In this document: in pieces, positions 7,274 through 16,335 of the stretch
How the letters are laid out: the number at the start of each line of letters is the position of its first letter
Numbering within the stretch: position 1 is the stretch's first letter
From: Halomonas sp. QHL1
Lineage (GTDB): Bacteria; Pseudomonadota; Gammaproteobacteria; Pseudomonadales; Halomonadaceae
Length of the DNA: 64,000 nucleotides
Direction: 5' to 3'
Assembly: GCF_001882345.1 (NCBI RefSeq)
Contig: NZ_MINL01000001.1
Location: 1,009,008-1,073,007, forward strand
Translations under genes and position numbers: made by a program
The notes under the pieces: model-generated
Told to the model about the DNA's origin: nothing
The model's input: the letters and a program-made list of their open reading frames with translations, nothing else
Databases searched by the model: none

Positions 7274-8341
7274 ATGACCGAGACCTCCACTTCTTCGGCT
7301 ACTCCTTCTCTCAGCTATAAGGATGCAGGCGTCGATATTGATGCCGGTAACGCCTTAGTTGACCGCATTAAACACGTTGCCAAACGCACTACTCGCCCAG
7401 AAGTAATGGGCGGACTTGGCGGTTTTGGCGCGCTATGCGAGATCCCAGCGGGCTATCGGCAGCCCGTGCTAGTCTCAGGTACCGATGGCGTCGGCACCAA
7501 GCTGCGCTTGGCGATGGATCTTGGTAAGCACGACACCATTGGTATTGACTTGGTCGCTATGTGTGTCAACGATCTCATCGTGGCCGGCGCCGAACCGCTG
7601 CTATTCCTAGACTACTATGCCACGGGTAAGCTCGATGTGGATATTGCTGCTGACGTTGTCACCGGCATTGGCGCTGGTTGCGAATTGGCTGGCTGCGCCC
7701 TGGTAGGCGGCGAAACCGCCGAAATGCCGGGTATGTACGAAGGCAGCGACTACGATTTAGCGGGCTTTTGCGTGGGTGTCGTTGAAAAAGCAGACATTTT
7801 AGATGGCAGCAAAGTGGCCGAAGGCGACGTTATATTGGGACTTGCTTCATCCGGGCCACACTCCAACGGCTACTCGCTGATTCGTAAAATCCTTGAGGTC
7901 AGCGACGCTTCTTTAGAGACCGACATCGAGGGCAAAACCCTTGGCGATGCACTTATGGAACCTACCCGCATCTACGTTAAATCACTGCTCTCCTTAATGC
8001 GCGGCAGCGAAATTGCAGTGCATGCGTTATCGCACATCACCGGTGGCGGATTGCTTGAAAACATTCCCCGCGTGCTGCCAGACAACCTCGCTGCGCATAT
8101 TGATATTGCCAGTTGGCAGCGCCCCGCCGTGTTTGATTGGCTCCAAGCCAACGGCAACGTGAATGAAACCGAAATGCACCGCGTGCTCAATTGCGGTATT
8201 GGCATGGTCGTTGTGGTGCCGCAGCATCAAGCAGAGCAGGCGGTGGCTCATCTGGAAGCCGAAGGCGAATCAGTTTACCGCCTCGGCCAGATCGTTGAGC
8301 GCCAAGAGGACGCCGTTATTCTGGAGAACCTCTCGGCATGA
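7274..8341 (+). CDS. purM: Phosphoribosylformylglycinamidine cyclo-ligase (AIR synthetase)
   Basis: Catalyses ATP-dependent ring closure to aminoimidazole ribotide in purine synthesis. The 355-residue product has the PurM landmarks [28 protein letters not shown], the metal and ATP segment [19 protein letters not shown] and H-I-T-G-G-G. The start at 7274 is preceded by AGGA with a six-base spacer; an open frame continues 48 codons upstream without homology and is not needed. Its stop overlaps the start of purN by four bases (ATGA), giving a coupled purMN operon as in E. coli. Confidence 0.96.
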   Translation: MTETSTSSATPSLSYKDAGVDIDAGNALVDRIKHVAKRTTRPEVMGGLGGFGALCEIPAGYRQPVLVSGTDGVGTKLRLAMDLGKHDTIGIDLVAMCVNDLIVAGAEPLLFLDYYATGKLDVDIAADVVTGIGAGCELAGCALVGGETAEMPGMYEGSDYDLAGFCVGVVEKADILDGSKVAEGDVILGLASSGPHSNGYSLIRKILEVSDASLETDIEGKTLGDALMEPTRIYVKSLLSLMRGSEIAVHALSHITGGGLLENIPRVLPDNLAAHIDIASWQRPAVFDWLQANGNVNETEMHRVLNCGIGMVVVVPQHQAEQAVAHLEAEGESVYRLGQIVERQEDAVILENLSA

Positions 8342-9087
8342 CCAATACGGACTACCAGAGCGATACCATTAAAGACGTAACGCCAGAGCCCTTGGGTGCA
8401 CGCCGCATCGTGGTGCTTATTTCAGGCAGCGGTAGCAATCTGCAGGCGCTGATTGATGCTCAGTCCCACGACCGCTTAGGCGGCGGCGAGATCGTCGCGG
8501 TCATTTCCAATATCGCTGACGCCTATGGTTTAAAGCGCGCCCACGAAGCGGGCATTGATGCGGTTGCGCTACCCCACCGGGAATACGATAGCCGCGAAGC
8601 TTATGACGGCGCCTTGATCAAAGTCATTGAGCGCCACGAGCCGGATCTGATTGTTCTGGCGGGCTTTATGCGCATTTTGACGCCGCGCTTTGTGCAGCGC
8701 TTCCTGGGCCGGATGCTGAATATCCACCCCTCGTTGCTGCCGGACTATCAAGGGCTCAACACTCACGCCCGCGCCCTGACAGACGGTGTTGCCAGCCACG
8801 GCTGTAGCGTTCACTTCGTCACCGAAGAGTTAGACGGGGGGCCGGTGGTACTGCAAGCGGAGCTGCTGGTTAATGCTGACGACACGGCTGAAACACTGCA
8901 AGAGAAGGTTCGCGACCGCGAACATTTAATCTACCCGATTGCGGTGCAGTGGTTTTTAGAAGGCAGACTGCAGTTCAGCGCCGAAGGCGCCAAAATGGAC
9001 GGTCATCTGCTGCCGGAATACGGCATGCGGCTTTCCCACGCCGATGCAGCAGAAGAACTTGATGAGGAGCTCGACGAAGAGTCGTAA
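8338..9087 (+). CDS. purN: Phosphoribosylglycinamide formyltransferase PurN
   Basis: Transfers a formyl group from 10-formyl-tetrahydrofolate to glycinamide ribonucleotide. The family core is clear: [30 protein letters not shown] with the catalytic Asn and His, [12 protein letters not shown] with the Asp. At 249 residues it is longer than E. coli PurN (212) because of about 22 extra N-terminal residues and an acidic C-terminal tail of Glu, Asp and Leu, a feature common in halophile proteins. There is no alternative ATG close to the conserved core. It is coupled to purM and followed by a strong terminator. Confidence 0.95.
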   Translation: MTNTDYQSDTIKDVTPEPLGARRIVVLISGSGSNLQALIDAQSHDRLGGGEIVAVISNIADAYGLKRAHEAGIDAVALPHREYDSREAYDGALIKVIERHEPDLIVLAGFMRILTPRFVQRFLGRMLNIHPSLLPDYQGLNTHARALTDGVASHGCSVHFVTEELDGGPVVLQAELLVNADDTAETLQEKVRDREHLIYPIAVQWFLEGRLQFSAEGAKMDGHLLPEYGMRLSHADAAEELDEELDEES

Positions 9088-9117
9088 GGCTGGACTGATA
9101 TCGTCACAGCAAGCAGC

Positions 9118-9155
9118 AAAAAGCGCCTTACGGTTTTGCCGTAAGGCGCTTTTTT
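9118..9155. terminator. Bidirectional terminator between purN and dcd
   Basis: AAAAAGCGCCTTACGG and CCGTAAGGCGCTTTTTT form a perfect stem around TTTTG, with U-tracts in both directions. It separates the convergent purMN and apbC-dcd units. Confidence 0.88.
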
Positions 9156-9174
9156 AGCAGTGTTTGTCGTAGGG

Positions 9175-9741
9175 CTAGGTACGTGGCAGAGTAACCCCAC
9201 GCTGACCCATATACTTTCCGCCCCGGTCTTTATACGAGGTTTCGCATACTTCATCAGACTCTAGGAAAAGCATCTGCGCAACGCCTTCATGAGCATAAAT
9301 TTTCGCCGGCAAATTGGTGGTGTTAGAGAATTCCAGCGTAACGTGACCTTCCCACTCGGGCTCCAGCGGCGTCACGTTGACAATAATGCCACAGCGCGCG
9401 TAGGTGGATTTACCCAGACAAATAGTGAGCACGTTGCGGGGAATCCGGAAATACTCCACCGTGCGCGCCAGCGCGAAAGAGTTGGGCGGAATAATGCATA
9501 CGTCGCCTTTAATATCGACGAAGCTTTTCGCATCAAACGACTTGGGATCAACTATCGCTGAATGAATATTGGTGAAGACCTTGAATTCATCGGAGCAGCG
9601 CACGTCATAGCCATAGCTTGACGTGCCGTAGGAAATCACACGCTGCTCGTTCACATAGCGCACTTGCTCGGCTTCAAACGGCTCAATCATCGCGTCGCTT
9701 TTGGCCATGCGACGAATCCAATTATCAGATTTAATACTCAT
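9175..9741 (-). CDS. dcd: dCTP deaminase
   Basis: Deaminates dCTP to dUTP, feeding dTMP synthesis. The 188-residue protein begins [13 protein letters not shown] and carries [17 protein letters not shown], the catalytic-loop P-L-E-P-E-W-E-G-H and the C-terminal [14 protein letters not shown]. This is the shorter Pseudomonas/Neisseria-type Dcd rather than the enterobacterial form. It starts 11 bases after apbC, so the two probably share a transcript. Confidence 0.95.
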   Translation of the reverse strand: MSIKSDNWIRRMAKSDAMIEPFEAEQVRYVNEQRVISYGTSSYGYDVRCSDEFKVFTNIHSAIVDPKSFDAKSFVDIKGDVCIIPPNSFALARTVEYFRIPRNVLTICLGKSTYARCGIIVNVTPLEPEWEGHVTLEFSNTTNLPAKIYAHEGVAQMLFLESDEVCETSYKDRGGKYMGQRGVTLPRT

Positions 9742-9752
9742 TTATTTCGTTA

Positions 9753-10553
9753 TCACTCACTAAAGGAAATAGTTGGGCCGTCGCCTTGATTCACGCTAAC
9801 CGCTTCAGCGACTTTTTTGGCAATAGTCGCAAAGGTTTGACTCACTGCCCCCTCAGGTTCAGACACTACGCTTGGACGACCCGAATCCGTCAGCTCCCGG
9901 ATGGAGAGCGTTAGCGGCAGGCGTCCAAGCACTTGGGTATCGTACTCTTGAGCGATGCTATCGCCACCGCCGGTGCCAAAAATAGCCGCTTCATGACCAC
10001 AATTTTCGCAGTGGTAGAGGCTCATATTTTCAACCACACCAAGCACCGGAACGTTAACCTTACGGAACATTTCGATCCCTTTACGGGCATCTAACAGCGC
10101 AATATCCTGCGGGGTGGTAACAATCACCGCGCCCGCCACTGGCACTTTCTGGGCCAGCGTCAATTGGATATCACCGGTGCCTGGGGGCATATCGATCAAC
10201 AGAAAATCGAGATTATCCCATTGGGTTTGCGTCAGCATCTGCTGGAACGCGCCTACCACCATCGGCCCGCGCCATACCATTGGCTCACGGGTGTTGACCA
10301 TAAACGCCATCGACATGGCCTGAATGCCATGGGCCTCGAGCGGAAGGAATTTGTCATTGCTTGCCGCCTGAGGGCGCGTACCCTCTTTAACACCGAGCAT
10401 TTGTGCCTGGCTGGGTCCATAGATATCCGCATCCAGGACACCCACGCGATAGCCCTGTGCTGCCAGCGCTAATGCCAAGTTCACGGTGACAGTGGATTTT
10501 CCCACGCCTCCCTTGCCCGATGCCACTGCAATAATATGCTTAACGCCGTCCAT
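9753..10553 (-). CDS. apbC: ApbC/Mrp iron-sulfur cluster carrier ATPase, short form
   Basis: A P-loop ATPase of the Mrp/NBP35 group that binds and transfers Fe-S clusters in the cytoplasm. Visible are the deviant Walker A G-K-G-G-V-G-K-S-T near residue 13, D-A-D-I-Y-G-P-S, D-M-P-P-G-T-G-D and the cluster-binding C-E-N-C. At 266 residues it lacks the roughly 95-residue MIP18/DUF59 domain found at the N terminus of E. coli ApbC; no remnant of that domain is readable upstream. Downstream dcd follows closely. The ribosome site upstream is AGGAGT-like (read on the minus strand). Confidence 0.92.
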   Translation of the reverse strand: MDGVKHIIAVASGKGGVGKSTVTVNLALALAAQGYRVGVLDADIYGPSQAQMLGVKEGTRPQAASNDKFLPLEAHGIQAMSMAFMVNTREPMVWRGPMVVGAFQQMLTQTQWDNLDFLLIDMPPGTGDIQLTLAQKVPVAGAVIVTTPQDIALLDARKGIEMFRKVNVPVLGVVENMSLYHCENCGHEAAIFGTGGGDSIAQEYDTQVLGRLPLTLSIRELTDSGRPSVVSEPEGAVSQTFATIAKKVAEAVSVNQGDGPTISFSE

Positions 10554-10648
10554 TCAATGGCACTCCTCGTTTTAGGTTCTTAATATCTGAATTAACGTTG
10601 AGTGAATGATACGCCTCGCAGCCTAAATCATAAACCAACAACAAGAGA

Positions 10649-10673
10649 GCGGATGCCGGTTCCCCGACATCCG
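10649..10673 (-). terminator. Hairpin downstream of the coiled-coil gene
   Basis: GCGGATG and CATCCGC flank an inner CGG/CCG pair. On the minus strand it is followed by a T-rich stretch (TCTCTTGTTGTTG), so it may terminate the coiled-coil gene ahead of apbC. Confidence 0.5.
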
Positions 10674-10727
10674 CCCTCACTTTACTAACGCGAAAGGTGC
10701 GTTACAGCATTACTATCTAGCCACTTA

Positions 10728-11939
10728 TTAGCCAGCGTTTTGCTGCGACTCTTCACTGCCGCCATCGCTGTCATTGGCGCTTTCACTGGAAGAACCCTCA
10801 TCTGACGAGCCCTCATCCGACGAGCCATCCTCAGAAGAGCCTCCTTCAGAGGAACTGCCTTCAGAGGCGCCACCTTCACTCTCTTGTGAGGATGAGGTCG
10901 CTTCACCAGCGGACTCTTCCGCATCGGCCAAGCGGCTATCTAATGTCGACAGCTCATCGCGCCATTCGCTTAACTGGCCTTCTAAACGCTCCAGCTGGCT
11001 CTCACGCTCTTCAATATCGTTTTCAACACTCGACACTTCCTCGCGGCCCATCTCCAAAGCGACCATGACGTCATCGAGCTCGCTGCGCACATCGCTCAAG
11101 CTCTGCTCTTCCTCTTCGCGAAGCGCCGTTAGCGAATCAACTTCATTTTGCAGCTCATCGCGTTCGCTAGTGATGGAGTCACGCTCGCTTTTTAACTCAT
11201 CAAGCTCGCTTTGAGCAGTTGAGATTTCTTCTTCTAAACTGCTTAGCTGTTCGTTTGACTGGCTAATCTGCTCTTCTAGCGCGGACAGCTCCTCCTCCGT
11301 GTTGCCCAGCTCTTCAACCGCTTGCTGGCGCTGCTCCTCGGCTTCCTGACGGGCGGCTTCAGCCTCCTGACGAGCTTCTTCAGCGCTAGAACGCGCTTCT
11401 TCTACTTGCTGGAGAGTACTTTCCGCCTCATCGCGAGTACTGGTGATCTCGTCGCGCTCTTCGCGCAGCGCGCTCATCTCACTGTCAGCGCTCTCTACTT
11501 GCTCATTAAGAGAGGCAATTTCCTCTTCCAACGCATTTCGCTCGGATTCAAGTTGTTCTAACCGCGACTGCACATCGCTGACATTAGTTTGAGCACTCTC
11601 AAGCGACGAGCTGGCCTCTTGCTGCTGCGCCTCCAGAGATGCCATCTCCTCTTGCAGCGCGGCTAAATTGGTTTCAGCTTCCTCAATTTCACTAATGCGC
11701 TGGCTCATCTGACTATTTTCTTGCTCAGCGCTGGCAAGCTGCTCCTCTAAGCTATCGACGCGATCCTGGCGAGAGCCTGCATTAGACTGCGCCATTATCG
11801 CCCAAATAACGGCGATAGCAGCGATACCGGCAATCGCTTTTACCCGATTATCTTGAAAGAGGGTTTTCATATCCGATTTTTTAGCCGGCTCTGGCTTTTT
11901 GGCAGGCGGTTGGTGATCCGAGTGGTTTGCTTCCGACAT
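10728..11939 (-). CDS. Unrecognised membrane-anchored coiled-coil protein with Ser/Glu/Gly-rich tail
   Basis: I do not recognise a family. The 403 residues divide into a short charged N terminus with Pro/Lys repeats, one membrane helix at about 33-52, a very long uninterrupted coiled coil at roughly 60-345 dominated by Glu, Gln, Ser, Ala and Leu, and a low-complexity tail of Ser, Glu, Asp and Gly with repeated G-S-S-D-E units. There is no signal peptide, so the helix probably leaves the coil in the periplasm (N-in, C-out), although the reverse is possible. AGAGGA precedes the ATG. It sits between cobA and apbC with its own leader region. A structural role at the envelope, or tethering, is a guess from shape only. 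Confidence 0.75.
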   Translation of the reverse strand: MSEANHSDHQPPAKKPEPAKKSDMKTLFQDNRVKAIAGIAAIAVIWAIMAQSNAGSRQDRVDSLEEQLASAEQENSQMSQRISEIEEAETNLAALQEEMASLEAQQQEASSSLESAQTNVSDVQSRLEQLESERNALEEEIASLNEQVESADSEMSALREERDEITSTRDEAESTLQQVEEARSSAEEARQEAEAARQEAEEQRQQAVEELGNTEEELSALEEQISQSNEQLSSLEEEISTAQSELDELKSERDSITSERDELQNEVDSLTALREEEEQSLSDVRSELDDVMVALEMGREEVSSVENDIEERESQLERLEGQLSEWRDELSTLDSRLADAEESAGEATSSSQESEGGASEGSSSEGGSSEDGSSDEGSSDEGSSSESANDSDGGSEESQQNAG

Positions 11940-12142
11940 TATGCGTTCCTCTATGGTCTAAGCTAACGTTTGCCCAAGCTAACGATAATCCGCTGCGCGA
12001 CTATCAAGTACGTGGATAATGCGCTAACCGTGGATGAGCTCCCCTTAAGCATACACAGCTCACTGTATCTAGCCAGTCTGTTTGCAAAATCGTGTACAAA
12101 TGTTGCTATTACGTTACCGGGCAGACAGGAACCATTATTATT

Positions 12143-12964
12143 TTAGCCCGCAGGGGGATGCTTTCCCTCATGAAAACCAGATGCCTCTCCATTCAGCGCA
12201 TCAAACCAATTCAGTGTGGTATGCAGTGATACCACGCTGCCTACTATTAGCAGCGTAGGCGGTTTAATGTGGCCCGCCAAGAAAGTATCTGGCAGCGCCG
12301 ACAAAGTACCTACATGAGTAAGCTGTTGGCGGGTAGTGCCTTGTTCAATTAACGCCAGCGGTGTTTCTGGTGCTAAGCCGTGCTTAACCAGCGCTTGGCT
12401 GATCACCTTAACGCTGCCTAACCCCATATAAAACACCAAGGTTTGCCCAGGTCGCGCTAAAGCATCCCAATCAAGCTCGCACTCACCCTGCTGCAAATGC
12501 CCGGTGACAAAACGCACCGATTGGGCATGATCGCGATGGGTTAAAGGAATGCCCGCATACGCGGCACAACCGGATGCCGCCGTCACCCCTGGAATGACTT
12601 CCACGCTCACTTCTGCCGCTACTAGCGCCTCAAGTTCTTCTCCGCCTCGGCCAAAAATAAACGGATCACCGCCTTTTAGGCGCACGACACGCTTACCCTG
12701 CTGTGCCCACCTTACGAGCGCTTGATTGATGCCCTCTTGGGGAACGCTATGCAGTGAGCGTGCTTTGCCAACATAAAAACGCTGAGCCTGTGCCGGTATA
12801 AAGGCGACAATTTCATCGCTAACCAAACGGTCGTACAGCACCACTTCAGCTGACTGGAGGCGCTTATAGGCTTTTAGCGTTAATAGCTCTGGATCGCCAG
12901 GGCCCGCGCCCACTAGACTTACCAAGCCATATGGCTGAGACGTTTGCTCTCGTCCTGCTTCCAA
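12143..12964 (-). CDS. cobA: Uroporphyrinogen-III C-methyltransferase (SUMT)
   Basis: Methylates uroporphyrinogen III at C2 and C7 to precorrin-2, on the way to siroheme (and cobalamin where made). SAM-binding landmarks: V-G-A-G-P-G-D-P-E-L-L-T near the N terminus, Y-D-R-L-V-S, R-L-K-G-G-D-P-F-I-F-G-R-G-G-E-E, P-G-V-T-A-A-S-G and the G-I-P-L-T-H-R stretch. At 273 residues it is a single-domain SUMT without the CysG dehydrogenase/ferrochelatase half, so oxidation and iron insertion must be encoded elsewhere. It is divergent from phhB across an unusually A+T-rich region. Confidence 0.93.
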   Translation of the reverse strand: MEAGREQTSQPYGLVSLVGAGPGDPELLTLKAYKRLQSAEVVLYDRLVSDEIVAFIPAQAQRFYVGKARSLHSVPQEGINQALVRWAQQGKRVVRLKGGDPFIFGRGGEELEALVAAEVSVEVIPGVTAASGCAAYAGIPLTHRDHAQSVRFVTGHLQQGECELDWDALARPGQTLVFYMGLGSVKVISQALVKHGLAPETPLALIEQGTTRQQLTHVGTLSALPDTFLAGHIKPPTLLIVGSVVSLHTTLNWFDALNGEASGFHEGKHPPAG

Positions 12965-13183
12965 GAATCCACCTCAGGAATAAAAAAAGTTTTTGATATG
13001 CAAAAAAGTAATTAATTTTACCACTAAATGCCAATAACACCTTGTCTATTGCTTATAATACGATCGAATATATATAAAAATAGAATATCTATATGCTAAA
13101 AAAATATAATTAATAATATTTCTTGTATGCGCTGCCTTACTCCCTCATTGCTAAATTAAATATCCAAGTAAAGGAGCCAAAAG
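12965..13183. promoter_or_regulatory. A+T-rich divergent promoter region of cobA and phhB
   Basis: About 220 bp composed largely of A and T, in strong contrast to its neighbours. A perfect TATAAT lies at 13054-13059 on the plus strand, without a good -35 at 17 bp, and runs of alternating TATATA follow. In pseudomonads phh genes respond to PhhR and phenylalanine; I see no clear sigma-54 promoter. Confidence 0.5.
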
Positions 13184-13522
13184 ATGACAACGCTAGCCGA
13201 CTCTACCTGTGAACCATGCAGCAAAGATGCCCAGCCACTAAGCAAAGATGAAGCCCAAGAGCTGCTAAAAAGCCTTAGCCAGTGGCAGATTGTCGAACAC
13301 GATGGCATCATGAAGCTGTCGCGCAGCTTTAAATTTCGTGACTTTGCCAGCGCGTTGGCGTTCACCCAAAGCGTTGGGGATATTGCAGAGCAGGCTGGTC
13401 ATCACCCTGTTATTGTGACTGAGTGGGGCAAAGCCACCGTTACGTGGTGGTCTCACGCCATTAAAGGCCTGCATCTTAATGACTTCATTCTTGCCGCCAG
13501 AACCGACGAGGTAGCCGAATAA
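13184..13522 (+). CDS. phhB: Pterin-4a-carbinolamine dehydratase
   Basis: Regenerates the pterin cofactor after phenylalanine hydroxylation. The 112-residue protein has the family signature around E-Q-A-G-H-H-P with the conserved W and a downstream H and D ([13 protein letters not shown]). AAAGGAGCC precedes the ATG. The next gene starts immediately after its stop, reproducing the phhB-phhC order of Pseudomonas, but no phenylalanine hydroxylase gene (phhA) is next to it here; it must be elsewhere or absent. Confidence 0.93.
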   Translation: MTTLADSTCEPCSKDAQPLSKDEAQELLKSLSQWQIVEHDGIMKLSRSFKFRDFASALAFTQSVGDIAEQAGHHPVIVTEWGKATVTWWSHAIKGLHLNDFILAARTDEVAE

Positions 13523-14713
13523 ATGTTTGAGCATATTGAGCGAGTCCCAGGAGACGCCATTCTCGGGCTGATCGAAGCTTTCAAAAAAGATACCAATCCA
13601 CAAAAGGTGGATTTAGGTGTTGGTGTTTACCGCGATAGCCAAGGCAATACGCCGGTAATGCGCGCCGTTAAGGAAGCAGAAGCTCGCCTGCTCAAGAATG
13701 AAACAACGAAAACCTATATCGGTTCTCACGGCGCGCCCAGCTATAGCGAAGTAGTGCTTCCCATGGTACTAGGCGCTCAATCACCGGTACTAAAAGCCAA
13801 CCGTGCCAGTGCGACACAATCGCCGGGCGGCACCGGCGCCTTGCGCTTAGCAGCCGACTTTATTTCCTCTCAGCTGCCGGGCAAAGGTATCTGGGTAAGC
13901 GACCCAACGTGGCCCAACCACCACGGTATTTTTACCGCGGCGGGTATTGAGCTGCACAAGTACCCCTACGTTGATCCCGACAACCGTCTCGATTTTGACG
14001 GTATGCGCGCAGCGCTGAAAAGCATTCCAGAAGGCGATGTGGTAGTTCTCCACGCCTGCTGTCACAACCCCACTGGCTTCGACCTTTCCCACGACCAGTG
14101 GCAGGAAGTGTTGGAAATTGTCCGTGAGCGCAAACTTCTTCCGCTGATCGACTTTGCCTACCAGGGCTTTGGTGAAGGCCTGGACGAGGACGCTTACGGC
14201 GTTCGTCTACTGGCGGAAAACCTCGACGAAGCAATCATCACCAGCTCCTGCTCGAAGAACTTCGGCATTTATTGTGAGCGTACCGGCTGCTTGATCATGG
14301 TGGCAAAAGACAGCGAGCAGATGGACAACATTCGCTCTCAAGTCGCCATCGTTGCCCGCGAGAACTACTCAAACCCGCCTGCGCACGGCGGCGCTATCGT
14401 CAGCGAGATCCTTCACGATGCAGAGCTGACAGAGCTATGGCGTGAAGAGCTCACCGAAATGCGCGATCGCATCAATACTCTGCGTCGCGATTTCGTTGAA
14501 GCGCTAAAGCCCTATGGCCTGGACGAGAAGTACGCCTGTGTAGCTGAGCAGCAAGGTATGTTCTCCTACACAGGCTTGACGCCGGAACAGGTGGATCGCT
14601 TGCGCGATGAGTTTGGCATCTACATGGTGCGCTCGGGCCGTGCTAACGTAGCAGGCTTCTCCCATGAGAACCTGCCCTACTTGGCCAAAGCGATTGCTGC
14701 TGTCAACGACTAA
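13523..14713 (+). CDS. phhC: Aromatic amino acid aminotransferase (PLP class I)
   Basis: A 396-residue aspartate/aromatic aminotransferase of fold type I, like TyrB, AspC and PhhC. Family marks are V-D-L-G-V-G-V-Y-R near the N terminus, S-P-G-G-T-G-A-L, H-N-P-T-G, D-F-A-Y-Q-G-F and the PLP lysine K245 in S-C-S-K-N-F. The start codon directly follows the phhB stop, so the two genes are one operon. Position points to use in phenylalanine/tyrosine catabolism or synthesis; aspartate use cannot be excluded from sequence. A short terminator follows. Confidence 0.9.
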   Translation: MFEHIERVPGDAILGLIEAFKKDTNPQKVDLGVGVYRDSQGNTPVMRAVKEAEARLLKNETTKTYIGSHGAPSYSEVVLPMVLGAQSPVLKANRASATQSPGGTGALRLAADFISSQLPGKGIWVSDPTWPNHHGIFTAAGIELHKYPYVDPDNRLDFDGMRAALKSIPEGDVVVLHACCHNPTGFDLSHDQWQEVLEIVRERKLLPLIDFAYQGFGEGLDEDAYGVRLLAENLDEAIITSSCSKNFGIYCERTGCLIMVAKDSEQMDNIRSQVAIVARENYSNPPAHGGAIVSEILHDAELTELWREELTEMRDRINTLRRDFVEALKPYGLDEKYACVAEQQGMFSYTGLTPEQVDRLRDEFGIYMVRSGRANVAGFSHENLPYLAKAIAAVND

Positions 14714-14735
14714 CTGCCAAGCATTACCGCACTTT

Positions 14736-14765
14736 AAACGCCCAGGCCTTCCTGGGCGTTTTTGT
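14736..14765 (+). terminator. Intrinsic terminator of the phhB-phhC unit
   Basis: AAACGCCCAGG and CCTGGGCGTTTTT with a CTT-type loop form a compact GC stem followed by a T-run. Confidence 0.85.
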
Positions 14766-14850
14766 GTGCAGGGCGCTTGACCGATTAGTCAACACTTCGG
14801 CACACTCAGCGTTGCCTTGTATACAACACACCATAATCAAGAGGCCTATC

Positions 14851-16335
14851 ATGGCGGCTGCCAGCATCCACTACCCCTGGTACAAAAAAGAAGATACCGA
14901 CGCGTTCTTCGCCCTGTTCCAAAACAACATTGCCAACTTTGTTATTATCGCCATTACCATGCTCGGCATGGGATTCCCCTCCTCCATTGTTTATGGGCAA
15001 GTACTGCCAGGTGCGGCAGTAGCGGTAATGGTCGGTAATTTCTACTATGCGTGGAGTGCGGCAAGACTCGCCCGCAAGGAGAACCGCGCCGATGTCACAG
15101 CGCTCTCTTACGGTATCTCAACGCCGGTCATGTTTGTGTTTCTATTCGGCGTACTGCTACCCGCCAAACAGCTCACAGGTGATGCAGAGATGGCCTGGAA
15201 AGTGGCGGTCGCCGCCTGCTTTATCAGCGGTGCCATCGAAGCCGCCATCAGCGTGATTGGCCGCTGGGTGCAGTACCACCTGCCGCGTGCTGCCATGCTG
15301 GGCGCCGTTGCTGGTGTTGCATTGACGTTTATCGCCGGTGAAATGCTGTTCAAAACGCTGGAAATGCCGATTATTGGTCTACTGGTGCTAGCGATCATTA
15401 TTGTTGGTCTGGTCGCACGAGTGAGCATGCCGTTTAAACTCCCCACCTCGCTATTCGCCATTATCGTCGGTACCACTATGGCCTATTTAATTGGCGACGC
15501 CGGTACCGAGCGCTTTAGCGATGCGTTCACTCACTTAGGCTTTTATCCACTACTTCCCAACCTAGCCTGGTTTGAAGGGCTGGGTTTACTGCTGACCAGC
15601 ATGCTTGCAGTGCTTACCGTAGTACTGCCGATTACGCTCTACAACGCTATAGAGACGATGAACAACGTCGAGGCGATGGAAGCCGCAGGCGATAAGTACG
15701 ATGTGCGCGAGTGTCAGGCGGTCGATGGCGCAGGCACCATGATTGGCGCACTGTTTGGCGGCGTGTTCCCGACCACGGTCTATATTGCCACCGTGGGTGC
15801 CAAGTGGATGGGCGCAGGCCGAGGCTACAGCCTGCTCAACGGCGCCGTATATGCGCTGGCCACCATGTTCGGTTTAATCGCCGCCCTCGCCGCGATTATC
15901 CCGGTTTCAGTGGTGGCACCGATTTTGGTTTTTGTCGGCATGTCGATGATTGCCACCGCGTTTCAAGCCAACGACACGCGCTACTACCCTGCCGTGGCGC
16001 TGGCCATGCTGCCTTACTTCGCCAATTACGTGATGACGCGCTTTAACCGCGGAGCTGGCGAGGTCGTCACCGATATTTCCAGTGCCATTGTGGTGATGGG
16101 CCAAGGGGCGATGTTTATGGCCATTTTGCTGGGCGCTATGACGGTGTCGGTGATTGATCACCAGTTCCGACGCGCGGCCGCCTTCGCCGCCATTGCTGCC
16201 GGCTTTTCCTTCGTCGGGCTGATGCATGCCCCCGAGCTGTCACTCAATGCTGCCCCAGAGTTCGTGATGGGCTACCTGGGCATGGCGCTGCTGTTTATCT
16301 ACTTCTCCTTTCAAGAAGCTAGGCGCCTGGGTTAA
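14851..16335 (+). CDS. NCS2-family permease-like membrane protein
   Basis: A 494-residue polytopic protein with about 12 hydrophobic segments and the general architecture of NCS2 (nucleobase) permeases, including a long A-I-E-T-M-N-N-V-E-A-M-E segment in the middle that resembles the family's conserved region. Substrates in this group include xanthine, uracil and adenine; the specific one is not readable. The start at 14851 (M-A-A-A-S-I-H-Y-P-W-Y) is preceded by AAGAGG; the open frame extends 29 codons upstream across the previous terminator, which argues against the longer form. Its TAA overlaps the stop of the convergent MATE gene. Confidence 0.78.
   Translation: MAAASIHYPWYKKEDTDAFFALFQNNIANFVIIAITMLGMGFPSSIVYGQVLPGAAVAVMVGNFYYAWSAARLARKENRADVTALSYGISTPVMFVFLFGVLLPAKQLTGDAEMAWKVAVAACFISGAIEAAISVIGRWVQYHLPRAAMLGAVAGVALTFIAGEMLFKTLEMPIIGLLVLAIIIVGLVARVSMPFKLPTSLFAIIVGTTMAYLIGDAGTERFSDAFTHLGFYPLLPNLAWFEGLGLLLTSMLAVLTVVLPITLYNAIETMNNVEAMEAAGDKYDVRECQAVDGAGTMIGALFGGVFPTTVYIATVGAKWMGAGRGYSLLNGAVYALATMFGLIAALAAIIPVSVVAPILVFVGMSMIATAFQANDTRYYPAVALAMLPYFANYVMTRFNRGAGEVVTDISSAIVVMGQGAMFMAILLGAMTVSVIDHQFRRAAAFAAIAAGFSFVGLMHAPELSLNAAPEFVMGYLGMALLFIYFSFQEARRLG

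Noticed and set aside
10685..10924. Lys/Arg-rich frame opposite the Ser/Glu tail of the coiled-coil gene region
   Set aside because: It is on the same strand in another frame of a low-complexity repeat; composition is a by-product of the GAG/TCT repeats.
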